A program made the translations under genes and the position numbers. The notes under the pieces are model-generated. The model did not search any database and was not told where the DNA came from. It saw nothing but the letters and a program-made list of their open reading frames with translations. From an uncultured Bacteroidota bacterium (GTDB lineage: Bacteria; Bacteroidota; Bacteroidia; Chitinophagales; Chitinophagaceae), in contig CAIKYB010000016.1 in assembly GCA_903831575.1 (NCBI GenBank), positions 179,265-243,264 of the forward strand: a DNA stretch of 64,000 nucleotides. The letters run 5' to 3'. The stretch's first letter is position 1; the number at the start of each line of letters is the position of its first letter. Of this stretch, positions 8,384 to 17,208 are shown in pieces.

Positions 8384-8415
8384 TATATACAAATATACAA
8401 TTGAGATTTTTATTA

Positions 8416-8431
8416 TGTTCCACGTGGAACG
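8416..8431. promoter_or_regulatory. parS: parS-like site, left copy
   Basis: TGTTCCACGTGGAACG contains the 14-bp palindrome GTTCCACGTGGAAC, which is the core of known chromosomal parS sites bound by ParB. It has one mismatch from a perfect 16-bp palindrome at its last base. It lies in the 77-bp gap upstream of mnmG, a location near oriC in many bacteria. ParA and ParB genes are not in the window. Confidence 0.85.
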
Positions 8432-8448
8432 GGGGCGATATGGTTTAT

Positions 8449-8464
8449 TGTTCCACGTGGAACA
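8449..8464. promoter_or_regulatory. parS: parS-like site, right copy (perfect palindrome)
   Basis: TGTTCCACGTGGAACA is a perfect 16-bp palindrome identical to the Pseudomonas-type chromosomal parS sequence. It starts 33 bp from the start of the left copy, about three helical turns, so ParB dimers could sit on the same DNA face. It lies 5 bp downstream of the ybeY stop. Confidence 0.9.
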
Positions 8465-8469
8465 TACAG

Positions 8470-8892
8470 CTACTTAAAGTATTTATTAAGGTATTTGTTT
8501 TCCATACACTGCATTAATTCCTTATCTGCTTTTGACTTGTCTTTGTATCCACAAATATGTAAAACACCATGAAAAAGGACTCTGTGCAACTCCATTTGAA
8601 GCGATGTGTTGAAGTTTATAGCGTTTTCCTTTACTCTATCAGTACTTATATATATCTCAATAGTCTTTTCTGTATCCTTTTTAGAAGTGAGGTCAAAAGT
8701 GATAATATCTGTATAAAAATTATGTTTTAAAAACTCGTTATTGATATTTAATAAATATTTATCGGAACAAAAAACAATGGCCAAGTCCACTATTGCGGTT
8801 TTTTCGGATTGGGATAACGCTTTAATAAATTGCTTTAATTTTGTCCTATTTGAAAGAGAAATCTTATTTAGAAAATTAAATGTTATTCGCAT
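8470..8892 (-). CDS. ybeY: Endoribonuclease YbeY (16S rRNA maturation)
   Basis: YbeY is a metallo-ribonuclease acting in 16S rRNA 3'-end maturation and ribosome quality control. The 140-residue protein has the family motif FHGVLHICGYKD (107-118) with metal-binding His108 and His112. The usual third histidine of HGxLHLxGYDH is Asp118 here, so the metal site is altered at that position; other Bacteroidota YbeY proteins seem to share this form. FYTDIITFDL (59-68) is also conserved. The two parS sites lie just downstream, followed by mnmG. Confidence 0.92.
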   Translation of the reverse strand: MRITFNFLNKISLSNRTKLKQFIKALSQSEKTAIVDLAIVFCSDKYLLNINNEFLKHNFYTDIITFDLTSKKDTEKTIEIYISTDRVKENAINFNTSLQMELHRVLFHGVLHICGYKDKSKADKELMQCMENKYLNKYFK

Positions 8893-8970
8893 TAAGTTTT
8901 TATTTTTTTATTTTTCGAAATTAATGAGAATATCATTCATTTATCTTTACGTAACACATTCAGACCAAAA

Positions 8971-9201
8971 ATGTATAAAAAACTTACTGAATTAAAAGAA
9001 GGAGATGTTGCCATAATTAGATCTTTTGAAAACGAAGACCTTTATATAAAATTAATGGAAATGGGTTGTATGCCAGGAGAGAAAATTAGCATCGAACAAA
9101 TAGCTCCATTTAAAGATCCTATTTCAATAGCTGTAGCCGGATATAAATTAAGTTTACGACTAGATGAAGCAGAAGGCATTACGGTAGAAATAATTATATA
9201 A
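8971..9201 (+). CDS. feoA: FeoA-like ferrous iron transport protein
   Basis: A 76-residue SH3-like protein. MYKKLTELKEGDVAIIRSF, LMEMGCMPGEKISI and SLRLDEAEGITVEII match FeoA, a small cytoplasmic partner of the ferrous iron transporter FeoB. No feoB is next to it; the following gene is nadD, 30 bp downstream on the same strand. It diverges from ybeY. Confidence 0.9.
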   Translation: MYKKLTELKEGDVAIIRSFENEDLYIKLMEMGCMPGEKISIEQIAPFKDPISIAVAGYKLSLRLDEAEGITVEIII

Positions 9202-9231
9202 CTAAACTAGATTATATATAAAATAAAAACA

Positions 9232-9822
9232 ATGAAAGTAGGTTTATATTTCGGATCTTTTAATCCTATTCATATGGGTCATTTAATAATAGCAAAGAAT
9301 ATTATCGAAAACAACTATTTAGACGAAGTTTGGTTTGTTGTTTCTCCTCAAAATCCCCTTAAACAAGAAAATACTTTACTTAATTCAAACCATCGATTAG
9401 GCTTAGTAAAACTTGCTATTGAATCCGAAAATAAAATTAAAGCAAGTAATGTTGAATTTGGCTTACCAAAACCATCTTATACCATTAATACACTAACTTA
9501 TTTACAAGAGAATTTTCCTAAAAAAGAATTTGCTATAATTATAGGAAGCGATGGTTTCCAAAATATTGACAGGTGGAAAAATGGAAAGAAAATTTTAGAA
9601 AATTATGAATTTTATATATACAAAAGGCCCGGGTATGATATTTTGAACCCCGAAATGGCCAAGATTACCATTATTGATGGCCCAGCATTATTAATCTCTT
9701 CTTCGTATATCCGAAGTTTGATTAAGCAAAGAAAGTCGATTAGATATTTGGTGCCAGATCTTGTAAAAGAAGAAATTGAAAAAATGGGCTATTACCAATC
9801 CGAATTAGAAAATCCATCCTAA
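9232..9822 (+). CDS. nadD: Nicotinate-nucleotide adenylyltransferase
   Basis: NadD joins ATP and nicotinate mononucleotide to form deamido-NAD in the cytoplasm. The 196-residue protein has the nucleotidyltransferase motif GSFNPIHMGH (8-17) and the second signature ISSSYIRSLIKQRKSIRYLVP near the C-terminus. Length is normal. It is likely co-transcribed with feoA. Its last 18 bp overlap the end of the convergent chrA gene. nadA, an earlier step of NAD synthesis, lies 2.3 kb away. Confidence 0.97.
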   Translation: MKVGLYFGSFNPIHMGHLIIAKNIIENNYLDEVWFVVSPQNPLKQENTLLNSNHRLGLVKLAIESENKIKASNVEFGLPKPSYTINTLTYLQENFPKKEFAIIIGSDGFQNIDRWKNGKKILENYEFYIYKRPGYDILNPEMAKITIIDGPALLISSSYIRSLIKQRKSIRYLVPDLVKEEIEKMGYYQSELENPS

Positions 9823-11055
9823 AATTAGACACAATAAAACAATAACAGGGCTAGGAAGTTTGGTGAATCTTAGGATTAGAAATGTTCCAAGTATAATAAG
9901 GAAATTATAGAGAGTTAGAGCGCTAAAACCAGGCATCAGTATTCCTTTTAATAGAAATAATGACGCCGCAAATATTAATCCTACTATAACTGCGTTAATA
10001 CCTTCTAGTGCTCTAAAAACAGTGACGCGTCTTTTTAAATTTTCCCATATAGGAAATAGAAAAAACAGTAACAAAATACTCGGCAAGAAGATTGCAACAG
10101 AACCAATAATACAGCCAAGTAAATGCATCTTTCTACCTTGATCCTTTAAAGCAAGGCCACCCACATAAGCTCCAATAGAAAAAACCGGCCCAGGTAATAT
10201 TCTTACTATTCCATAACCGGTTAACAACTCTGATTGTTGAATAGTTATCGCATTACTATTAAAATCAGGATGAATTTTACTTTGGGGCCTAGCGACATAT
10301 TGATCAAGCATCATGGGTAATAATACGTCCCCGCCGCCGAATACAATACTTCCGAATCTATAAAAATTTTCAAAGAGATTATATGCTTTTCGATTTGGCC
10401 AATCTTTATTTCTAGCGGCTTCACTAAGAATGCCAGCGAAAAGAAAAAGAAGAATAAACAACCAGGCGTTATTCCAAGAGATTTTATTTGGTTTTGTTTT
10501 GGTTGTTTTTGGAATTCTTTTATTACTAAAATTAGTAGCGATTCCACCTAATATTATTAAGAGCGGAAAAATCCAAGGGGATTTAAAAAATAAAAAAGTC
10601 AATACTGTCGCGGATAACATTATGATTTTTGTAATGGTATTTTTTATAGAAAGGAAATACATTTTATAGGTTGCAAATGCTAAAAAACCAATAGCCATGG
10701 GCTGTATATATCTGAAAACGGACGATGTAAGATGTTCATATTTTGAAGATGTTATAAAAAATGAAAAAACTCCCATAAAAATACAGGCAGGAATTATCCA
10801 AATGAAAAGGGTAAGAATAGAGAGAATAATACCGCCACGCTTGTAACCAATTAATCCAATAATTTGCGTACTTGAAGCTCCTGGGAGTAATTGACAAAAA
10901 GAATAATAATCAAGCAATTCTTCTTCTGTTAGATATTTTTTTTCTAAAACAAAAGTCTTTAATAACATTCCCATATGGCCTTGTGGGCCGCCAAATGCAG
11001 AAAGGGTGTAAATGAATACGTCTTTAAGAAAATGTATGTGGTGTTTTATGGACAA
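9805..11055 (-). CDS. chrA: Two-domain chromate transporter
   Basis: A 416-residue membrane protein of the long-chain CHR family, which exports chromate from the cytoplasm. It has two homologous halves. The first contains FGGPQGHMGM and QLLPGASSTQIIGLIGY; the second contains FGSIVFGGGDVLLPMM and GYGIVRILPGPVFSIGAYVG. These FGGP and GPV repeats are the family signature. About ten to twelve transmembrane helices are evident. The true substrate in the cell is not known from the sequence. Convergent with nadD. Confidence 0.93.
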   Translation of the reverse strand: MSIKHHIHFLKDVFIYTLSAFGGPQGHMGMLLKTFVLEKKYLTEEELLDYYSFCQLLPGASSTQIIGLIGYKRGGIILSILTLFIWIIPACIFMGVFSFFITSSKYEHLTSSVFRYIQPMAIGFLAFATYKMYFLSIKNTITKIIMLSATVLTFLFFKSPWIFPLLIILGGIATNFSNKRIPKTTKTKPNKISWNNAWLFILLFLFAGILSEAARNKDWPNRKAYNLFENFYRFGSIVFGGGDVLLPMMLDQYVARPQSKIHPDFNSNAITIQQSELLTGYGIVRILPGPVFSIGAYVGGLALKDQGRKMHLLGCIIGSVAIFLPSILLLFFLFPIWENLKRRVTVFRALEGINAVIVGLIFAASLFLLKGILMPGFSALTLYNFLIILGTFLILRFTKLPSPVIVLLCLILGWIF

Positions 11056-11107
11056 TTTTTTTTCGTTGTTATTATGGTGCTGAGAAATATTTAAACTAGC
11101 TTTAAAA

Positions 11108-12142
11108 ATGATAAATTACAAAAGTTATATAATTATTAGAAAAACAATTATATCGCTTGGTTTGCTATTTTTATTTTTTTATACAAATGGCCAAGAATTA
11201 AACACAAAAAATATTATTCAAAATAGCGAAATTCCTGATTATAGCAATTTAAAAAATTGGGCAGCGCACCCCTGGAAAAAAGATAATGCCGATAGTATAC
11301 CCGATGGTTTAAAAAATGGTTTAAAAAAAGACTCCTTGGTAGATGTTTTTTTTATTCATCCAACCACCTATTTAAATCCGATTTTTAGTAACTGGAATGC
11401 TTCAGTAGTTGATGAAGAATTAAATTTAAAAACAGATAATTCTACAATTTTATATCAAGCAAGTGTATTTAATGAAAATAGCAGAGTGTTTGCCCCAAGA
11501 TATAGACAAGCACATATTAATTCGTTTTTTATAGATAGCGCAAAAGCACAACCATTTTTTGATACAGCATATGCAGATATTAAAAAATCTTTTGAATATT
11601 TTCTTGAACATTTTAATAATAATAAACCAATAATTATTGCATCACATAGTCAGGGCACAAAACATGCTGCAAGATTATTAAAAGATTATTTTGAAAATAA
11701 GCCTTTGTATAAAAAATTAGTATGTGCTTATATAATTGGTATGCCGGTACCAGTTAATTATTTTAATAAAATACCAGCATGTAACCATTCGGGTCAGACT
11801 GGTTGTTTTGTTGCTTGGAGAACATACAAGAAAGGTTATCAACCTGATTTTATAAAAGAAGAAAAATTTAAAAGTATTGTTGTAAATCCATTAACTTGGA
11901 CAATGGATAAAAATTTAGCTAGTGCAATTTTAAATAAAGGTGGGGTGCTCACAAAATTTAATAAGATTATTCCTAAGGTTGTTGATGCACAAATAAATGG
12001 AAATATTCTATGGGTTTGTAAGCCATATATTTTTGGAAGACTATTTATTTTTAAAAAGAATTATCATGTTGGAGATATTAATTTGTTTTACATGAATATT
12101 CGTGAAAATGTAAAAGAGAGAATTAGGTCTTTTTTGAAATAA
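11108..12142 (+). CDS. DUF3089 family alpha/beta-hydrolase-like protein
   Basis: A 344-residue protein with an N-terminal signal or anchor segment (TIISLGLLFLFFYTNGQ). The body matches DUF3089: DVFFIHPTTYLNPIF near residue 77, FAPRYRQAHINSFF near 139, and IIIASHSQGTKHAARLL near 178. HSQG has the form of an alpha/beta-hydrolase nucleophile elbow with Ser as nucleophile. Substrate is unknown, and activity is an inference from the fold. It converges on nadA, leaving 2 bp between the stops. Confidence 0.85.
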   Translation: MINYKSYIIIRKTIISLGLLFLFFYTNGQELNTKNIIQNSEIPDYSNLKNWAAHPWKKDNADSIPDGLKNGLKKDSLVDVFFIHPTTYLNPIFSNWNASVVDEELNLKTDNSTILYQASVFNENSRVFAPRYRQAHINSFFIDSAKAQPFFDTAYADIKKSFEYFLEHFNNNKPIIIASHSQGTKHAARLLKDYFENKPLYKKLVCAYIIGMPVPVNYFNKIPACNHSGQTGCFVAWRTYKKGYQPDFIKEEKFKSIVVNPLTWTMDKNLASAILNKGGVLTKFNKIIPKVVDAQINGNILWVCKPYIFGRLFIFKKNYHVGDINLFYMNIRENVKERIRSFLK

Positions 12143-12144
12143 TA

Positions 12145-13158
12145 TTACAAACCCATTTTTTTACTAATAATCATCATTCTATCAATAGGAAGTTTTGCAG
12201 CGATTCTTAACTTTTCTTCTATGATTATTTCTGGCGTTTCATATTTCATGCAGATATACAATTTTTCGAGCGTATTTAATTTCATGTAGGGGCAATTATT
12301 ACAAGCACAGGAATTTGTTGGTGGTGCTGGAATAAAAATTTTATCCGGACAAGATTTTTGCATTTGATGTAAAATACCGGCTTCTGTTGCCACAATAAAC
12401 TCTTTACTGACATCTTGTTGGGAAAACCTTAAAAGTCCTGTAGTGCTCCCTATATAATCTGCTAGAGCTAATATTTCTGCTTCACATTCAGGGTGTGCAA
12501 TTAATTTTGCATTTGGGTGTCTAATTTTAAGTTTAGTTATTTTTTCTAAACTAAAAATTTCATGGACCATACAAGCTCCATTCCATAAAATCATGTCACG
12601 GCCAGTAATTTTATTTAAGTAAGCACCTAGATTTTTATCTGGGGCAAAAATAATTTTTTCATTTTTTGGTAAACTATCTATAATAGCTTTTGCATTAGTT
12701 GAAGTACAAATAATATCACTGAGTGCTTTCATTTCTGTACTACAATTGATGTAAGTAATAACAGTATGATCTGGATATTTATCTTTAAATGATTTAAATA
12801 AAGGAGCCGGTGCAGAATCGCTTAAAGAACAACCTGCTTTTAAATCTGGTAATAATACTTTTTTTGTAGGATTTAAAATCTTAGCGGTTTCTGCCATAAA
12901 GTGAACACCTGCAAAAACAATCATGGCTGCATTAGTTTTTTCTGCTTCCTGAGCTAATCCTAAACTATCACCAATAAAATCAGCAATATCCTGAATGTCG
13001 GCATTCTGATAATAATGTGCCAGAATAATCGCATTTTTTTCTTTTTTAAGTTTATTGATTTCTTTAAATAAATCGAGAGAAGGATCTAAAGCTATATCAA
13101 AAAAACCATTTTGAAGAATGGAATTATTTTTTAAAATTTCATTGTTAATATCTACCAT
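12145..13158 (-). CDS. nadA: Quinolinate synthase
   Basis: NadA condenses iminoaspartate and dihydroxyacetone phosphate to quinolinate, the first committed intermediate of NAD synthesis, using a 4Fe-4S cluster. The 337-residue protein carries [29 protein letters not shown], the cysteine-containing NGACMVHE, and the C-terminal CACNNCPYM. The cluster-binding cysteines are present. Length is normal. Its 5' end borders the gene-free candidate origin region. Confidence 0.97.
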   Translation of the reverse strand: MVDINNEILKNNSILQNGFFDIALDPSLDLFKEINKLKKEKNAIILAHYYQNADIQDIADFIGDSLGLAQEAEKTNAAMIVFAGVHFMAETAKILNPTKKVLLPDLKAGCSLSDSAPAPLFKSFKDKYPDHTVITYINCSTEMKALSDIICTSTNAKAIIDSLPKNEKIIFAPDKNLGAYLNKITGRDMILWNGACMVHEIFSLEKITKLKIRHPNAKLIAHPECEAEILALADYIGSTTGLLRFSQQDVSKEFIVATEAGILHQMQKSCPDKIFIPAPPTNSCACNNCPYMKLNTLEKLYICMKYETPEIIIEEKLRIAAKLPIDRMMIISKKMGL

Positions 13159-13798
13159 AATATGTATTAATACTATTTATTTATATAATCACTTATTACT
13201 ACTAGGGGTGTTAATATGTGTAAAAATTTAAAATCTTAAGTATTGTAAAATTAAATAAATGAAATTATTAACCGTTATAAACAAGAAATTAACATTATTA
13301 ATTTTTGAAGAGTAAGTTATTTTTATACTTGTTATCCTTATTATTAATAAACAACCATAATACTAATAAACATAGGTTGATAAAAAAAGCTGTGGAAAAA
13401 AATATGAACAAAAAATAAAAAATACATGTTAATACAATAGGGATAATTTGTAAATAAATAAAAGTTATTATTATTAATAATTATTTGGCAAGGATTAATT
13501 CACATTTTATCCTTTTTTATTTTCTTAAAATCAACAGATGTCCACATTAAAATTTGTTATTAACATAAGGTGTGTTAATATTTCACAAAAGCCTTATTAA
13601 CAGGTTGTTTTATCAAAAATACAAGTCCAATTTTTTCTTTAAAACTAAGCAAATATTTTATCGCCCTAAATTAATAAAACAAATTTAATGCCTTAATAGT
13701 AATACATTGATTTAAGGCGCTTTTATTTCAATCACAAACTTTACCCTTATATTTATCGACATATTTATTCATCTGGCTAGACAAAAAAATTATCTATT
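13159..13798. other. Gene-free AT-rich tract, candidate oriC
   Basis: No convincing reading frame exists in these 640 bp between nadA and the Oar-like receptor gene, which point away from each other. Two sites fit TTWTNCACA on the minus strand: TGTGTAAAA (13217-13225) and TGTGGAAAA (13391-13399). TTATTAACA occurs at 13557-13565 and 13594-13602, and weaker DnaA-box-like sites (ATGTCCACA at 13538, TATTTCACA at 13579) are clustered in the right half. Long A/T runs such as 13401-13436 and 13463-13486 could serve as an unwinding element. The nearby parS pair and mnmG support an origin, but dnaA is not in view and no perfect TTATCCACA was found. The receptor promoter must also lie in this tract. 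Confidence 0.4.
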
Positions 13799-16700
13799 AT
13801 GAAATCTTTCTTTATTACCGGAATTCTTTTATTATTACAGTTTATGATAACTGCTCAAGTTACTACAGCCACTCTTTCTGGGGTGGTTAATAATAAAAAA
13901 GGGTCCTCGATAGACAGAGCTACGATTATTATAGAATTTCAAGAAGCCGGTATTCAACAAAAATTATTATCAAAGTCTGGTGGCGGTTTTACCTTGTCTA
14001 ATTTAAGGGTCGGAGGACCGTATAAAATAACGGTAAGTCATATTAGTTATCAAGATGCGATTTTTAATGATATTTATCTTCAGCTCGGATTGAATAATAG
14101 TTTAGAATTTGTATTGGAAGAAAAAGACGCTCAATTATTAAATACGGTTGTTGTACCTAACAATTCCAGCATTTTTGACAATAAAAAAACCGGCGCCTCT
14201 ACTAATATTAGCAGCAGACAATTAAAAATATTACCAACGATATCAAGATCTGCCGACGACTTTTTAAGATTAACACCATCAGCTTCTTCTACTTATAACG
14301 GAATGTCATTTGCCGGAAGAAATGGTCAGTACAATAATTTTTCGTTGGACGGTGCGGTTTTTAATAATCCATTTGGATTAGACGCCCCAACGCCTGGAGG
14401 TCAAACTAATGCGCAACCTGTTTCCTTGGATGCTATCGATCAGATACAAGTAAATATCGCTCCTTATGATGTTACACAAGCAGGATTTACAGGAGCCGGC
14501 ATTAATACCGTAACAAAATCAGGAAGCAACAAAACAACAGGAACGATTTATAGTTTTTTCAGAAACCAATCCATGACCGGAAAAAAAGTTGATGGAACAA
14601 CATTTAATATTCCCAATCTATCACAGTTTCAGGGCGGCGCTTCAATGAGTGGAGCGATCATAAAAAATAAATTATATTATTTTGCTAACATAGAAACAGA
14701 ACTACGCAGCGATGAAGTTTCTGCATATCGGGCAAGAAACTCCAGTAATGGAGGATTACCAAACACCTCAAGAGTGCTTGAGGAAGATTTGATAGCAGTA
14801 AGTAATATTTTAAAAACAAGATTCGGTTATGAAACCGGCGCCTATCAAGGATATAGCCACGAACAGAAAAATTATAAATGGCTGGCAAAATTTGACTGGA
14901 ACATCAATAGTATTCATAAATTATCATTCACATATAATGGTCTTGATGCTTCAAAAGAAAAACCTGCACATCCCAATGCGCTTGGAAGAAGAGGACCAGA
15001 TTATACCACCATGCAATTTCAAAATTCAGGGTATAAAATCATTAATAAATTAAATTCATTCAGCACCGAATTGAAATCAAACTGGAATGGAAATTATGCC
15101 AACAAATTAAGAATTGTGTACACCAGCTTTAATGACAAAAGAGTTCCTTTCTCAACCCCTTTTCCTGTGATCAACATTACAAAATACGGGACAAGATATA
15201 TTATAGCAGGCCACGAACCTTTTTCTATTAATAATATCGTCAATCAAAAAGCATTTCAGGTTACCAATGATTTTACTATTTATAAAGCACATCATACCAT
15301 CACAGCTGGACTTTCATACGAGTCCTTCAAAATCTCCAATTGTTTTAACCTTACGGGGTATGGCAATGCCATATTTAGTGATATTGACATACAAATGTTT
15401 AAGGATAGCGTGCCTATTGGGCGTAATTCTATTAATATTGGTGGCAATTCTCCTCATCCATTAGATGCGGATGTAGCGTATGCGCAGAATCGCGCTGTGG
15501 CTGATCAATGGTCTTGGTATTATTTAACCGTAGCTCAGTTATCTGCTTATATTCAGGATGACTGGCAAATAAGCAAAAGATTTAAATTAACCTATGGTTT
15601 AAGAATAGATAAGTCTTCTATTTATAACACGAGTTATGAAAGCGCCAATATTAATCCAAATGGCAGTTTTGCAGGAAACTATACAACAGGTTCTCCAACA
15701 GTACCCAACAACGACCCATTGGTTTTATTTGATGCCAACGGAAACCCTATTACCAATGGCGTTGGAAAGCAATTAGACAACACTAAACTACCCAAGGGCA
15801 CACTACTATCACCAAGACTTGGATTCAACTGGGATGTGAGAGGAAACAAAACCTTACAAGTTAGAGGCGGAACAGGTTTGTTTACAGGAAGATTTCCATT
15901 TGTATGGATAGGAAATCATATAGGAAATCCATTTAGTTATTATTACAATGCTACTGATGGTAAATTCCGCTGGCCTCAGGTATGGCGGTCAAATATTGGA
16001 TCTGATTTGAAACTACATTCCGGCACAATTCTGACAATGGATCTGGCTTACACTAAAGATATCAAGGCGATGATGGTTAGAAATTATAAACTAGGAACTC
16101 CAACCGGGCAGTTGAATTCTGGAACAGGCGATAATAGAAAAATTTATACAGCATTAACTGATCGTGACTCAACCGATGCTTATGTTTTTACCAATACCAA
16201 TGTAGGCTACCAGTTTAATTTCACCTTACAGGCGCAGCGTACTTTTAAAAACGGCTTTTACTCTATGGTGGCGTATAACTATTTGATTGCTAAAGATGCA
16301 AGTTCGATTTCAGCAGAAATATCAGGAGATGCCTTTGATAGAAATCCAATATTAAACAATGCGAATGAAGCTAGATTAACGCCATCTATGTATGGCAACA
16401 AACACCGGATTATTACAGCGCTATCTAAAAAATATGAGTATGGAAAACAAAAAAGCATATCTACAACTATTTCTATTTTCGGCAGCTGGACCAGTGGAAA
16501 CAGATACGCGTATGTTTATGCTGGCGATATCAATAATGATGGAACCACAACTAATGACTTAATGTATGTGCCAACAAATTCAGAAATTGACGTAATGAAT
16601 TTTGATCCGCTTACGGATATAAATGGCACCATTCAGGATGCAAATGCACAACGCGCGGCATTTAAATCATTTATTGACCAGGATAAATACTTGCGTTCCA

Positions 16701-17032
16701 AGAGAGGTGGATATACCGAAAAATACGGAGCAGCAACACCTTGGTTTGGTCAGATTGATATGAGAATTATGCAGGATTTCAAAATAAAGAAAACCAATAA
16801 CAGTATTGAATTTAGTATTGATATTATCAACCTTGGTAATTTAATAAACAGCAAGTGGGGTGTGAAAAAATATGCAAGTACAACAGGGTTTTATCAGCCC
16901 CTTTCTGTTAAACTAACCAATGTTAATATCCCTGTTTATCAATTTGATACCAATTTAAAAAGCACTTTTGTAGCTAGCCCTGATTTATTATCTCGCTGGC
17001 AAATGCAATTTGGAGTTAGGTATATTTTCTAA
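13799..17032 (+). CDS. Oar-like TonB-dependent outer-membrane receptor
   Basis: A 1077-residue outer-membrane protein. Residues 1-19 are a signal peptide (FFITGILLLLQFMITAQ). Residues about 22-110 form a carboxypeptidase-regulatory-like beta-sandwich (ATLSGVVNNKKGSSIDRATI, FTLSNLRVGGPYKITVSHI). A TonB plug follows, with TSTNISSRQ-like sequence, FAGRNGQYNNFSLDGAVFNN and IDQIQVNIAPYDVTQAGF. The rest is a long beta-barrel ending in a terminal phenylalanine (QMQFGVRYIF). Such proteins import large nutrients or act in surface processes using energy from TonB-ExbBD. No SusD partner gene is next to it, so a glycan-import locus is not indicated. The ligand is unknown. Confidence 0.88.
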   Translation: MKSFFITGILLLLQFMITAQVTTATLSGVVNNKKGSSIDRATIIIEFQEAGIQQKLLSKSGGGFTLSNLRVGGPYKITVSHISYQDAIFNDIYLQLGLNNSLEFVLEEKDAQLLNTVVVPNNSSIFDNKKTGASTNISSRQLKILPTISRSADDFLRLTPSASSTYNGMSFAGRNGQYNNFSLDGAVFNNPFGLDAPTPGGQTNAQPVSLDAIDQIQVNIAPYDVTQAGFTGAGINTVTKSGSNKTTGTIYSFFRNQSMTGKKVDGTTFNIPNLSQFQGGASMSGAIIKNKLYYFANIETELRSDEVSAYRARNSSNGGLPNTSRVLEEDLIAVSNILKTRFGYETGAYQGYSHEQKNYKWLAKFDWNINSIHKLSFTYNGLDASKEKPAHPNALGRRGPDYTTMQFQNSGYKIINKLNSFSTELKSNWNGNYANKLRIVYTSFNDKRVPFSTPFPVINITKYGTRYIIAGHEPFSINNIVNQKAFQVTNDFTIYKAHHTITAGLSYESFKISNCFNLTGYGNAIFSDIDIQMFKDSVPIGRNSINIGGNSPHPLDADVAYAQNRAVADQWSWYYLTVAQLSAYIQDDWQISKRFKLTYGLRIDKSSIYNTSYESANINPNGSFAGNYTTGSPTVPNNDPLVLFDANGNPITNGVGKQLDNTKLPKGTLLSPRLGFNWDVRGNKTLQVRGGTGLFTGRFPFVWIGNHIGNPFSYYYNATDGKFRWPQVWRSNIGSDLKLHSGTILTMDLAYTKDIKAMMVRNYKLGTPTGQLNSGTGDNRKIYTALTDRDSTDAYVFTNTNVGYQFNFTLQAQRTFKNGFYSMVAYNYLIAKDASSISAEISGDAFDRNPILNNANEARLTPSMYGNKHRIITALSKKYEYGKQKSISTTISIFGSWTSGNRYAYVYAGDINNDGTTTNDLMYVPTNSEIDVMNFDPLTDINGTIQDANAQRAAFKSFIDQDKYLRSKRGGYTEKYGAATPWFGQIDMRIMQDFKIKKTNNSIEFSIDIINLGNLINSKWGVKKYASTTGFYQPLSVKLTNVNIPVYQFDTNLKSTFVASPDLLSRWQMQFGVRYIF

Positions 17033-17150
17033 GATGTTCTTGTTAGTACAGGGGCTGTTAATATTACAAAAATACAGTATTGGTAGGTGTTTTTATAGTG
17101 TGTTAGTTTAATTCCCTTAATTTATTAAGGATCTAGCAGGTTTTCCACAC

Positions 17151-17181
17151 TTTGTGAATAGCGATTTTTACACTATTTTTG
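17151..17181 (+). promoter_or_regulatory. Bacteroidota-type promoter for the PpiD-like gene
   Basis: TTTG at 17151-17154 and TATTTTTG at 17174-17181 are separated by 19 bp, fitting the TTTG-N19-TAnnTTTG promoter of the main Bacteroidota sigma factor. The ATG at 17209 lies 27 bp beyond. A DnaA-box-like TTTTCCACA (17141-17149) lies just upstream. Confidence 0.7.
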
Positions 17182-17208
17182 CCATCCTTAAAATTAATAG
17201 ATAGTTAT

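Noticed and set aside
13799..17032. SusC/SusD glycan utilisation locus
   Set aside because: The receptor is Oar-like with a regulatory-like domain and no SusD gene or glycoside hydrolase is next to it.
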